From Streptomyces sp. ICC1 (GTDB lineage Bacteria > Actinomycetota > Actinomycetes > Streptomycetales > Streptomycetaceae), in assembly GCF_003287935.1 (NCBI RefSeq), contig NZ_CP030287.1:3500267-3564266 (forward strand): a stretch of DNA of 64,000 nucleotides. Direction: 5' to 3'. Below, piece by piece: positions 50,926 through 60,801 of the stretch. The notes below the pieces were generated by a model. The model searched no databases. It was not told where the DNA came from and saw only the letters and a list, made by a program, of their open reading frames with translations. Both the position numbers and the translations under genes were made by a program. Within the stretch, counting starts at the first letter, position 1; every line of letters begins with the position of its first letter.

Positions 50926-52163
50926 GCCCGTGCCTCCTGTCGCATCGGCCCGGCCGGGCCGGGAATCTCGGCGCGCAGCCTGAACCGGCCGCCGCCCACC
51001 GGACCGGCCTCCAGCGTGCCGTCCAGCGCCGCGAGCCGCTCCCGCAGCCCCGCGAGTCCCGAGCCCGGGGGCCCGGCCGGGGCCTTGGGGGCCCCGTCGT
51101 TCTCCACCACCAGCGTGAGCGCGCCCGTCCGCTCCTCGGCGGTCAGCCGGATCACGCAGCTGCGGGCGTCGCCGTGCCGCAGCACGTTCGTCGTCGCCTC
51201 GCGGACCACCCAGCCGAGCGCCGACTGTGCCTCCGGGGGCAGGTCGCGGTCCGTCTCGAACTCGACCCGGCAGTCCATCCCGGCCGCGCGCAGCACCCCG
51301 CGCGCGCCTTCCAGCTCCACGGCGAGGTCCGCCTCCCGGTAGCCGCGGACCACGTCGCGGACCTCCTTCTGGGACTCCTGGGCGATCCGCTGCACCTCGA
51401 TCATCTGGTCGACGGCCTCGGGGCGTTCGCGCCGGGCCAGCTGCACCGCCAGCTCGCTCTTGAGGGCGATCACCGCGAGGTTGCGGCCCATCACGTCGTG
51501 CAGGTCGCGCCCGAAGCGCAGCCGCTCCTCGGCCACGGCGAGCTGCGCCTGGACCTCGCGGGCGCGGTCCAGCTCGTGCACGGTGTTGAGCAGCCAGCCG
51601 GAGAACCCGCAGGCCGCGCAGAAGAAGGCGCTGCTCAGCAGCACCCCGACGGCGAATCCGGCGGACTCGCCGGTCGGGATGCCGAAGGCGAGCGCCGCCA
51701 CCGAGGCGCCGGCGGCCGCGACCGGGGCGACGTAGCGCATGTGCCGGACCTCGCGCATGCACAGGACGAGCGTGCCGCTGGTGAAGCAGGTCATGCCGAC
51801 GACGAGGGTCGGGGCCACCGTGGGGCCGCCGTCCCGGCCGGCCGCGCGCAGGGCGAGGACGGCCAGCACGGCGGCGCCGGTCAGGGCGGTGGTGACGGCC
51901 GCGAGCCGGGTCGGCCGCTCGCGCCGGTCCACGATCCAGTCCAGCGCGCGGGACGAGAGGAAGCCGACGAGCACGGAGTGCGCGCACACGAGGAGGAAGA
52001 GCGGGAGGGCGACCGCCGGCGAGGCCTTTCCCTCCATGGAGCCGAGCGCGGCCAGGCCGATGGAGAAGATCTCGACGAGCACGAAGAAGTGGAACGACCA
52101 GCGGGTGTACAGCTCGACCTTCCCCGCGCTGCTGCGGTTCTTCCACCAGCCGGTGAGTTTCAT
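50922..52163 (-). CDS. Sensor histidine kinase, DesK/NarX-like
   Basis: 413 residues with about six N-terminal membrane segments (to ~residue 200), a HisKA_3 dimerisation box RFGRDLHDVMGRNLAVIALK (phospho-His in DLHD) and a short HATPase with REATTNVLRHGDA and GSGLAGLRERLAALDG. Together with the adjacent regulator it forms a complete two-component system; a membrane-embedded sensor of this shape often detects membrane state, but the signal is unknown. ATG chosen at MKLTGWWKN; a longer in-frame start adds only a polar stretch. Confidence 0.92.
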   Translation of the reverse strand: MKLTGWWKNRSSAGKVELYTRWSFHFFVLVEIFSIGLAALGSMEGKASPAVALPLFLLVCAHSVLVGFLSSRALDWIVDRRERPTRLAAVTTALTGAAVLAVLALRAAGRDGGPTVAPTLVVGMTCFTSGTLVLCMREVRHMRYVAPVAAAGASVAALAFGIPTGESAGFAVGVLLSSAFFCAACGFSGWLLNTVHELDRAREVQAQLAVAEERLRFGRDLHDVMGRNLAVIALKSELAVQLARRERPEAVDQMIEVQRIAQESQKEVRDVVRGYREADLAVELEGARGVLRAAGMDCRVEFETDRDLPPEAQSALGWVVREATTNVLRHGDARSCVIRLTAEERTGALTLVVENDGAPKAPAGPPGSGLAGLRERLAALDGTLEAGPVGGGRFRLRAEIPGPAGPMRQEARA

Positions 52164-52198
52164 GGCCCCAGTCTCGCGGCCGCCGGGCCGTCCCGGCC

Positions 52199-52212
52199 AT
52201 GACACATGTCAT
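52199..52212 (-). promoter_or_regulatory. Palindrome ATGACA-CA-TGTCAT upstream of the two-component system
   Basis: Perfect 6-base arms with a 2-base spacer, 35 bases upstream of the kinase start. Its position and shape fit an autoregulatory site for the NarL-type regulator; this is inference. Confidence 0.45.
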
Positions 52213-52278
52213 CGGACTTCGGACTTCGGACTTCGGCCGAACCTGAAGGCGAACCCGAAGGCGAACCCGAAGGCGAAC
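52213..52278. repeat. Two adjacent tandem repeats (7-bp and 12-bp units)
   Basis: CGGACTT is repeated three times plus a partial copy (52213-52236). It is followed by the 12-base unit GAACCCGAAGGC, three copies plus a partial (52239-52278, first copy with one change). They lie between the palindrome of the two-component promoter and the tRNA terminator. Such arrays vary in copy number between strains. Confidence 0.9.
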
Positions 52279-52296
52279 GACGGCGATCCGGAATAC

Positions 52297-52329
52297 GACA
52301 AAAGCCCCGGTCGATGACCGGGGCCTTTG
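52297..52329 (-). terminator. Terminator of the second tRNA-Gly gene
   Basis: On the minus strand CCCCGGTC and GACCGGGG pair around a 3-base loop, extended by AAAG/CTTT with one bulge, and followed by TTTTG: an intrinsic terminator 8 bases after the tRNA. Confidence 0.75.
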
Positions 52330-52336
52330 TGCGCTG

Positions 52337-52409
<73 letters not shown>

Positions 52410-52490
52410 ATACTCACCACAGCACGAAGTGCCGTGCGATGCGTGCATCACTCTACCTGATCCACAACCGTGGTCGGTAATGCGTTGCAG

Positions 52491-52562
52491 AGCGGGTGAC
52501 AGGAATCGCACACTGCGCCTTCCCCCTGGAAGGGGGATGTTCTGCTACTGAACTACACCCGC
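52491..52562 (-). tRNA. tRNA-Gly (UCC)-like gene with a degenerate elbow
   Basis: 71 bases plus discriminator. Intact parts: acceptor GCGGGTG/CACCCGC, D stem GTTC/GAAC, and anticodon stem TCCCC/GGGGA around CTTCCAG, giving anticodon TCC (Gly). Aberrant parts: the D loop has A where G18 belongs (AGTAGCA); the T loop reads TGCGATT instead of TTCGATT (position 55 is G); and the T stem CAGTG/CCTGT has only one Watson-Crick pair (53-61) plus a wobble. Either a tRNA pseudogene or a non-ribosomal tRNA that avoids EF-Tu. Confidence 0.75.
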
Positions 52563-52648
52563 ACGACTTCGGGGTTCGGCTTGCGGCCGCGCCCCTTGGC
52601 GTGATCCACACACTAGCGGACCGGTAGGGGTGGATGGCAAATCGGCTC

Positions 52649-52966
52649 TCAGTGAGCGGCGTTGTACTCCTCGTAGACCTTCTTGGGGATGCGGCCGCGC
52701 GGCGGGACGTCGAGCTGGTTGGACCGGGCCCAGGCCCGGACGACCGCCGGGTCGGGGGCGATGGCCGTGTGCTTGAAGGCCTTCCCGGAACGCGCCTGGC
52801 GCCGGCCGGCCGCCACGAACGGGGCCAGGCCCTTCCGCAGTTTCTTTGCGTTGGCGACATTGAGGTCGATCTCGTACGTCTTACCGTCCAGAGCGAAGAC
52901 GACCGTTTCCACCGCTTCTCCACCGTCGATGTCGTCGGAGAGCGTGACTACTACGCGCTGCGCCAC
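52649..52966 (-). CDS. lsrL: Lsr2-family nucleoid-associated protein (LsrL-like)
   Basis: 105-residue Lsr2 homologue: N-terminal dimerisation domain (RVVVTLSDDIDGGEAVETVV, ALDGKTYEIDLNVANAKKLR), linker, and C-terminal DNA-binding domain with the minor-groove hook PPRGRIPKKVYEEY. Lsr2 proteins silence AT-rich, often horizontally acquired genes. Position next to purS matches the second Lsr2 paralogue (lsrL, SCO4076 in S. coelicolor, from memory). GTG 52966 with AAGGGA upstream; longer in-frame starts add unrelated sequence. Confidence 0.92.
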   Translation of the reverse strand: MAQRVVVTLSDDIDGGEAVETVVFALDGKTYEIDLNVANAKKLRKGLAPFVAAGRRQARSGKAFKHTAIAPDPAVVRAWARSNQLDVPPRGRIPKKVYEEYNAAH

Positions 52967-53328
52967 GGATATCGGTCCCTTCGTGCGGCGCCGGCTCCCC
53001 GCTGACATGCGGGGACGGAGCTGTGCTGCCGCCTGTGTGGATGTTTCGGAGCAATGCAACTTTCCGGTCCCGTTGCGCCGCGGAAAATGCCGACACATCG
53101 GAGGAATCCTTTGTACCCCGATTCCCATTGCATTGCGAAGCCCAGTTAATTCTCTCCGCGTGTCCCGCCGCAATGCCGGGTACGTGGTTTTCCGGTGGAT
53201 TTTGCGAAGCGTTGGTGAAGCCGAAACGGCCCGGTGATCGGATCCGAAGCCTATCTACCCGCGTAGAAATTTCGGCCGGGTACGCTGAGGGAACCGCCTT
53301 CGCACCAACCACCTCATCGGGAGTGCCA
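52967..53328. other. AT-enriched divergent promoter region between lsrL and purS
   Basis: No gene. Between about 53030 and 53280 the base composition is much lower in GC than anywhere nearby (for example AATGCAACTTTCC, CAGTTAATTCTC, GTAGAAATTTCGG). TACGCT at 53281 may be the purS -10 element. The AT-rich tract next to an Lsr2-type gene is a plausible autoregulatory binding region. Confidence 0.55.
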
Positions 53329-53574
53329 GTGGCACGCGTCGTAGTCGACGTCATGCTCAAGCCGGAGATCCTCGACCCCCAGGGCCAGGCGGTGCAGCGT
53401 GCACTGCCGCGCCTGGGCTTCGAAGGGATCGCCGACGTCCGCCAGGGGAAGCGCTTCGAACTGGAGGTGGAGGGACCGGTCGACCAGGCCGCCCTCGACC
53501 GCATCCACAAGATGGCCGAAACCTTCCTCGCCAACACCGTCATCGAAGACTTCACCGTGAAGGTCGAGGCCTGA
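53329..53574 (+). CDS. purS: Phosphoribosylformylglycinamidine synthase subunit PurS
   Basis: Small bridging subunit (81 aa) of the PurSQL FGAM synthase, which helps pass ammonia from PurQ to Pur[21 protein letters not shown] and [20 protein letters not shown] are family blocks. GTG 53329 with CGGGAG 5 bases upstream gives the usual length; the longer upstream frame lies in the AT-rich intergenic region and is rejected. 2 bases before purQ. Confidence 0.96.
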   Translation: MARVVVDVMLKPEILDPQGQAVQRALPRLGFEGIADVRQGKRFELEVEGPVDQAALDRIHKMAETFLANTVIEDFTVKVEA

Positions 53575-53576
53575 CG

Positions 53577-54277
53577 GTGACCACTCGCATCGGAGTCGTC
53601 ACGTTCCCCGGAACGCTCGACGACCGTGACTCGCTGCGCGCCGTGCGCCTCGCGGGAGCGGAGCCGGTCTCCCTCTGGCACCGCGACAAGGACCTCCACC
53701 AAGTCGACGCCGTCGTCCTCGCGGGCGGCTTCTCCTACGGGGACTACCTGCGCGCCGGAGCCATCTCCCGGTTCTCGCCGGTGATGGAGACGATCATCGA
53801 GCAGGCCAAGGGCGGCATGCCCGTCCTCGGCATCTGCAACGGCTTCCAGATCCTCACCGAGGCCCACCTGCTGCCGGGAGCGATGCTCCGCAACAACCAC
53901 CTGCACTTCATCTGCCGCGACCAGAAGCTGCGGGTCGAGAACGCGGAGACCGCGTGGACCGGCGACTACACCGCCGGCCAGGAGATCTCCGTACCGCTCA
54001 AGAACGTGGACGGCCGCTACGTGGCCGACGAGCGGGTGCTGGACGAACTGGAGGCCGAAGGCCGAGTGGCCTTCCGTTACGTCGTCCGCGGCGAAGCCGC
54101 TGATGGATGCGGTAACCCGAACGGCTCGCTGCGCGACATCGCCGGCATCACCAACGCCGCGGGCAACGTCGTCGGCCTCATGCCGCACCCCGAGCACGCG
54201 GTCGAACCGCTGATCGGGACGGGCCGCACCGACGGCCTCCCGTTCTTCACGTCGGTCCTGAAGAAGCTGGTCAGCGC

Positions 54278-54281
<4 letters not shown>
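53577..54281 (+). CDS. purQ: Phosphoribosylformylglycinamidine synthase subunit PurQ (glutaminase)
   Basis: Class I glutamine amidotransferase subunit of FGAM synthase (234 aa). The nucleophile Cys lies in [11 protein letters not shown], the oxyanion strand in [16 protein letters not shown], and the His-Glu pair in [12 protein letters not shown] start 2 bases after purS; ATGA overlap with purL, so purSQL are translationally coupled. Confidence 0.98.
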
Positions 54282-56527
<2,246 letters not shown>

Positions 56528-56540
56528 CCCGGCGTTTTTC

Positions 56541-56575
56541 GAGCCCCCGTCCGGAACTGTTCCGGGCGGGGGCTC
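56541..56575 (+). terminator. Terminator of the purSQL operon
   Basis: 16-base arms (56541-56556, 56560-56575) with one G-T wobble and a 3-base loop, 13 bases after the purL stop. A GTTTTT run lies just before the hairpin. Confidence 0.8.
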
Positions 56576-56639
56576 GTCCGTTCCGGCAAGGAGCCCGCAC
56601 CGACGGCGGTGGCGGAGCCGGCGGGGGAACGGGGTCCAG

Positions 56640-57179
56640 ATGGAGCAGGGTCGGGGTCGATGGCTGCTCAGGGCCGGGATGCCGGTGATCGTGGCCGCCG
56701 TGGGGGTGGGCGGCTGGTTCCTCTACGACAACTCCGGGGACCGCGCGCGGAGCCGGGCGGAGATCATCGAGAACTGTCAGGGACTGGTCGATCCGGATGC
56801 GGTGATGGGGTTCGGCACGCCCAGGGTGGAGGCGGGCGCCACGGGGGACCAGGCGTGCGTGCTGCTGCGTGAGGGGACGTTCGAGGGCCAGAGGCAGATG
56901 GACGAGTTCGCCTCCGTCGCGGTGGTGGCCTCCAAGGACGCCGAACCGGGCGGAAGCCGGTTCGACTACGGGACCTTCAGCGTCACGGCGATCGCGAAGT
57001 GCGCCGACCCGGCCGGGTCCGGCGGAGTGACCGCCCTGCGGGCGACCGCAGCCGGCGAGGGCGACGGCCGGGGCAGCAGGGGGCGCGGCTTCCTGTCGGG
57101 GCTGGCCCGCGAGGCGGCCGTGCGCGCCGCGGCGAAGGCGGGCTGCGAGACCAGCCTGCCCCCGGCCCCGAAGGACTGA
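56640..57179 (+). CDS. Membrane-anchored extracytoplasmic protein, unknown function
   Basis: 179 residues: an N-terminal membrane helix (LLRAGMPVIVAAVGVGGWFL) and a soluble domain beginning DRARSRAEIIENCQGLVDPD, with four Cys in total that may form disulfides outside the cell. A Gly/Arg-rich stretch precedes the C-terminal helix. No ribosome-binding site is obvious before the ATG. Family not recognised. Confidence 0.75.
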   Translation: MEQGRGRWLLRAGMPVIVAAVGVGGWFLYDNSGDRARSRAEIIENCQGLVDPDAVMGFGTPRVEAGATGDQACVLLREGTFEGQRQMDEFASVAVVASKDAEPGGSRFDYGTFSVTAIAKCADPAGSGGVTALRATAAGEGDGRGSRGRGFLSGLAREAAVRAAAKAGCETSLPPAPKD

Positions 57180-57208
57180 GGTGCGCCGCCCGGCCGGTCC
57201 GGGCGGCG

Positions 57209-57221
57209 TAAGGTCGGCGCC
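57209..57221 (+). promoter_or_regulatory. Probable -10 element giving a leaderless mRNA
   Basis: TAAGGT (57209-57214), then 7 bases, then the ATG at 57222; no ribosome-binding site between them. Confidence 0.45.
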
Positions 57222-58013
57222 ATGCCGCCCACCAAGAAGAAGCCGCGCACCTACGACCACGACAAGACCAGCGCGGCCGTCGTCGCGCAGTTCGGGCATG
57301 TACGGGACGCCGTACGGGGGTTGGACGCCGAGCAGCTCGCCCGGCCGAGCGGGCTCGGTGACTGGTCCGTCGCCGAACTCGCCGCGCACATCGCGTGGAT
57401 CGCCGACTCGCTGGCCGGCGGCCTGGCCCGGCCGCCCGCCGCCGTCGCCGAACTGCCCGCGGCGCAGTGGCCCTTCGCCACCGCCTCGCTCGCCGGGAAG
57501 ATCGCCGAGGCCGCCAAGGAGACCCTCGACGGCGCCCCGCTGCCCGAGCTCTACGACCGGGCCGCCGCCCGCATGGCCGAGGCGCTCGAGGCGAACCCCG
57601 GCAGCCGCGTGCTGGACCTGTGGATCGGGGCCATGACGGTGGCCGACTTCCTGGTCACCCGTACCGTCGAGCTGGTCGTCCACACCGACGACCTGCGCCG
57701 CGCCACCGGAGTGGACGTGCCGATCGACCGGCAGGCCCTGGCCGCCTGCACCCGGCTGCTCGCCGACGCCCTCGCGCTCAAGGCTCCGGGCGGGGCGGTG
57801 GAGTTCCGGGTGCCGCCGTTCGCGGTGGTGCAGTGCGTCGAGGGGCCCCGGCACACCCGAGGCACCCCGCCGAACGTGGTGGAGACCGACCCGCTGACCT
57901 GGATCCGCCTCGCCACCGGCCGTACGAGCTGGGCCGAAGCGCTGGACGCGGCCCAGGTCCGGGCCAGCGGAGAGCGCGCCGACCTCTCGGCGCTGCTTCC
58001 CCTGATGAGCTGA
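57222..58013 (+). CDS. Maleylpyruvate isomerase-family (mycothiol-dependent) protein
   Basis: 263 residues of the actinobacterial MDMPI/DinB-like family. The N-terminal four-helix metal domain contains LGDWSVAELAAHIAWIADSL and TVELVVHTDDLRRATGVDVP, whose His and Asp/Glu residues are the usual zinc ligands. The C-terminal domain is SCP2-like (ETDPLTWIRLATGRTSWAEA). Substrate unknown; family members use mycothiol as cofactor or act as thiol transferases. Confidence 0.88.
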   Translation: MPPTKKKPRTYDHDKTSAAVVAQFGHVRDAVRGLDAEQLARPSGLGDWSVAELAAHIAWIADSLAGGLARPPAAVAELPAAQWPFATASLAGKIAEAAKETLDGAPLPELYDRAAARMAEALEANPGSRVLDLWIGAMTVADFLVTRTVELVVHTDDLRRATGVDVPIDRQALAACTRLLADALALKAPGGAVEFRVPPFAVVQCVEGPRHTRGTPPNVVETDPLTWIRLATGRTSWAEALDAAQVRASGERADLSALLPLMS

Positions 58014-58052
58014 GCCGGGGAACCACCGGGGCGCCGGCCGCGTCCCAGCGGC

Positions 58053-58895
58053 ATGCGTACGCTGCCGCTCCTCCCCGCCGCCCTGGTCGCCGTACTCGCG
58101 CTGTCCGCCACCGCCACCGCCTGCGGTGACGGCGGCGGGGCCGGAGGTACGCCCCCCGACCGCACCTTCTCCGGGAGCTGGTCGGTGGTGAGCCTGACCG
58201 TGGACGGACGGAAGCTGACCGCGCCGGATGCCGCCCGGCTGACCCTGGAGCCGGGTCAGGGGGGCCGGGAGGCCGAGGCCACGGGCAACTACGGCTGCAA
58301 CGGCTTCACGGCCGCGGTCGTCTTCGAAGCCGGGTCCGCCATCACCGTGCGGCCGGGCGCCTCCACCGACATGGCCTGCGCGGACATGCGGTTCGAGACG
58401 GAGTTCGCCAGGCTTTTCCAGGGCCGGCTGACCGTCCGGGAGCAGCCGGACACCGTCACGCTGAAGACCGCCGCGGGGGACGAGATCAGCCTGACCACGA
58501 AGCCCCGTACCCCCAAGGCGTCGCTCGTGGACACCGTGTGGACGGTGGACTCCCTGCTCGGCGGGGGCACCGCGAGCTCGCTGGCTGCCGAGGCGGCGGG
58601 CCGGGCCCGCTTCACCGTCGCCGCCGACGGCTCCGCGAGCGGCAACCTCGGCTGCAACCGGTTCAACGCGAAGGCCACCGTCGAGGGGAACCGGCTCACC
58701 TTCGGGACGCTCACCACCACCCGGATGGCCTGCGAGGGCGGGGCCGGCGAGGTCGAGCGGGCGCTGACCGGGCTCTTCGGCAGCGGCCCGCTCGACTGGA
58801 GGATCCAGGGCGACGCCCTCACCCTGACCGCGAGCGGCGACGGCGACGGCGGAGCCAAGGGCATCACCGCCAAGGCGGGCTCCGCCACCGGGTGA
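58053..58895 (+). CDS. Lipoprotein with two META (HslJ-like) domains
   Basis: 280 residues. A signal peptide ends in a lipobox-like ATAC (Cys near residue 24), then there are two META domains: the first from GSWSVVSLTVDG to about 150, the second from DTVWTVDSLLGGG, with the paired signatures GNYGCNGFTA/STDMACADMRFE and GNLGCNRFNA/TTRMACEGG. META domains of HslJ type are linked to envelope stress and drug tolerance in E. coli; the role here is unknown. Confidence 0.9.
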   Translation: MRTLPLLPAALVAVLALSATATACGDGGGAGGTPPDRTFSGSWSVVSLTVDGRKLTAPDAARLTLEPGQGGREAEATGNYGCNGFTAAVVFEAGSAITVRPGASTDMACADMRFETEFARLFQGRLTVREQPDTVTLKTAAGDEISLTTKPRTPKASLVDTVWTVDSLLGGGTASSLAAEAAGRARFTVAADGSASGNLGCNRFNAKATVEGNRLTFGTLTTTRMACEGGAGEVERALTGLFGSGPLDWRIQGDALTLTASGDGDGGAKGITAKAGSATG

Positions 58896-58921
58896 CCCCG
58901 GGTCCAGGTGACCCCGGGTCC
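58891..58921. repeat. Tandem 16-bp repeat at the end of the META gene
   Basis: GGTGACCCCGGGTCC occurs twice, 16 bases apart; the first copy contains the stop codon of the META lipoprotein gene. Confidence 0.85.
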
Positions 58922-58994
58922 GGGAGGCCGTGGTGGCCGCGCCGGACCGGCCGTGGCCCACGGCCCTCCACAGGCTGTGGACCACGGATCGGGA

Positions 58995-60407
58995 TCAGCC
59001 CGGGTAGGGCAGCAGCCCCGCGTTGGTCTTCTCCCAGGCAGCCCGCAGCTCGGCCAGCCGGGCTGGCTCCAGCGCCGCCTTGTCGGCCTGCTCGCGGATG
59101 TCCCCGGCCAGGTTGAAGAGCTGGTCGGTGCCCGCCTTGCCGCGGTAGTACTTCCAGTCCCCGCGGCGCAGCGCCCGCTCCCCGCGCACCCGCCAGAAGA
59201 GGTTGCGCTCGGCGATCCTCTCGCCGCGCAGCAGGTATCCGGCGAGGCTTACCCCGTCCAGCGGGTACGCCGGGTTCGCGCGGGCGCCCGCCAGTTCGAG
59301 CACGGTCGCCGTCCAGTCCGGGGTGAAGACCGGGACGTGGCTGACCTGGCCGCCGTCGAGCCGGGCGGGCCAGCGCACGATGTTCGGGACGCGGATGCCG
59401 CCCTCCTGGAGGGAGGCCTTGTTGCCGGCGAGCGGCCAGTTGTGGGAGAAGCGCTCCCCGCCGTTGTCGCTGGAGAAGAAGACCAGGGTGTCCTCCTCCT
59501 GCCCGGAGCGCCCCAGCGCCTTCAGCACCTCGCCGACCGAGCGGTCGAGGTCCTCCACCATCTGCTTGTACTTCTCGATGGAGCCGCCGTCCTGGTGCCA
59601 AAGGGCCCGTCCGTCACCGGCCTTGATCCGGCGCGTCACCTCGGCGCTCGCCTCGGTGTCCCCGTCGGCGATCCACGGCCAGTGCGGGGTGGTGAAGTTG
59701 AGGTTCAGCAGCCACGGCTTGTCGCCGTGGTCGCGGGAGACGTACTCGCCGGCGCGCTCGGTCAGGATCCGCGTGTAGTAGCGCAGGTCCTTGTACTCGG
59801 CGTCGCCCTCGTACAGGTCGTACTCCCCGCCCAGGCCGAGCTTGGAGTAGTACTCCAGCGCTCCGCCGAAGTTGCCGAAGAACTCGTCCCAGCCGGACTT
59901 GGTCGGGCTGTAGTCGGGCAGGTAGCCGCAGTGCCACTTGCCGATCAGCGCCGTCGCGTAGCCGGAGCCCTTCAGCAGCGAGGCCAGGGTCGGATGGGTG
60001 GGCTCCAGGCCCACCGACTTGTCCGCGATGGGCTCGGCCAGCCCGCCCTTGGCGCGGCCCGGGTAGCGGCCGGTGTACAGGCTGAAGCGGGTCGGGGAGC
60101 AGGTCGCGGAGCCGGAGTAGGCGTCGGTGAAGCGCACGCCCTGGCGGGCGAGCCTGTCGAGGTTCGGGGTCTTGATGTGCGGGGCCCCGTAGGAGGACAG
60201 GTCGGCCCAGCCGAGGTCGTCCGCGAGGATGAACAGGATGTTCGGGCGGCGGGAGCGGCGGCCGCGCGCGGCCCGGAAATCCTGCTCTCCGGGGCCGGCG
60301 GCCTGGGCGGGCGCGGCCGCGCCCAGCCCCACCGCCGCGGCGGCCGCGGTCACGCCGACCGCGCCGCCGAAGGCGCGCCGGGACAGGTTGGATCCGTTCG
60401 AGGTCAC
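58995..60407 (-). CDS. Tat-exported type I sulfatase
   Basis: 470-residue sulfatase. The Tat signal peptide contains SRRAFGGAVG. The mature enzyme has the metal-binding ILADDLG (Asp63/64) and the formylglycine site CSPTR at Cys103, which needs the formylglycine-generating enzyme, then IGKWHCGYLPDYSPTKSGWD and FFSSDNGGERFS. It cleaves sulfate esters outside the cell, probably to scavenge sulfur. GTG 60407 has GGAG 6 bases upstream; a longer frame would place the twin-arginine motif too far inside. A leader peptide gene precedes it. Confidence 0.93.
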   Translation of the reverse strand: MTSNGSNLSRRAFGGAVGVTAAAAAVGLGAAAPAQAAGPGEQDFRAARGRRSRRPNILFILADDLGWADLSSYGAPHIKTPNLDRLARQGVRFTDAYSGSATCSPTRFSLYTGRYPGRAKGGLAEPIADKSVGLEPTHPTLASLLKGSGYATALIGKWHCGYLPDYSPTKSGWDEFFGNFGGALEYYSKLGLGGEYDLYEGDAEYKDLRYYTRILTERAGEYVSRDHGDKPWLLNLNFTTPHWPWIADGDTEASAEVTRRIKAGDGRALWHQDGGSIEKYKQMVEDLDRSVGEVLKALGRSGQEEDTLVFFSSDNGGERFSHNWPLAGNKASLQEGGIRVPNIVRWPARLDGGQVSHVPVFTPDWTATVLELAGARANPAYPLDGVSLAGYLLRGERIAERNLFWRVRGERALRRGDWKYYRGKAGTDQLFNLAGDIREQADKAALEPARLAELRAAWEKTNAGLLPYPG

Positions 60408-60534
60408 AGGTGCTCCAGGGCATGGCCCGCCGGCCGGCTCCGGGCAGCGCGGGACGGCGCAGGGCACGGCGGAGCTGGCTCACGCGGGGGAAAAGGGGGA
60501 AGCGGGAAAAAGAAAAGCGAAAAGCGGCGTGTGA

Positions 60535-60630
60535 CTACGCGAAACAGCGACAGATGGCGCTCGCGACACGGACCAGGTCCACGTGCCGGCGCTCGACGAG
60601 GGTGACGGAGTGGTCACCGAGAGGCTGCAT
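60535..60630 (-). CDS. Cysteine-containing putative leader peptide of the sulfatase gene
   Basis: 31-residue frame, MQPLGDHSVTLVERRHVDLV followed by RVASAICRCFA. RRHVDLxRV-SAxC is the signature of the short leader peptides found before sulfur-metabolism genes in streptomycetes. Two Cys codons sit close to the stop, as expected for attenuation that senses charged tRNA-Cys. The frame ends 127 bases before the sulfatase start. No strong ribosome-binding site is visible, which is common for these peptides. Confidence 0.72.
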   Translation of the reverse strand: MQPLGDHSVTLVERRHVDLVRVASAICRCFA

Positions 60631-60764
60631 GGGCCGGAAGCTTGTACGAACCGACAGGCGGCTGTCAACCAGGGCAATCCGGATATTGAGACGGCCCGTG
60701 TGCGGTCACCCTCCGCAGGGATTGCCCGACTGTGCGCACTGTGATTTTTACGGGGCGTCCCCAA

Positions 60765-60801
60765 TTCGGACCAGTGGTCGATCTCGCCTACACTCGGAGG
60801 C
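60765..60801 (+). promoter_or_regulatory. purF promoter with leaderless start
   Basis: TTCGGA (-35, 60765-60770), an 18-base spacer, TACACT (-10, 60789-60794), 7 bases, then the GTG of purF. The best-formed example of this geometry in the window. Confidence 0.6.

Noticed and set aside
52208..52278. Possible CRISPR-like array
   Set aside because: Units of 7 and 12 bases in direct tandem with no spacers; simple tandem repeats.
60480..60534. Purine-rich run upstream of the sulfatase as a riboswitch
   Set aside because: No conserved aptamer-like helices that I can recognise; the leader peptide explains the region better.
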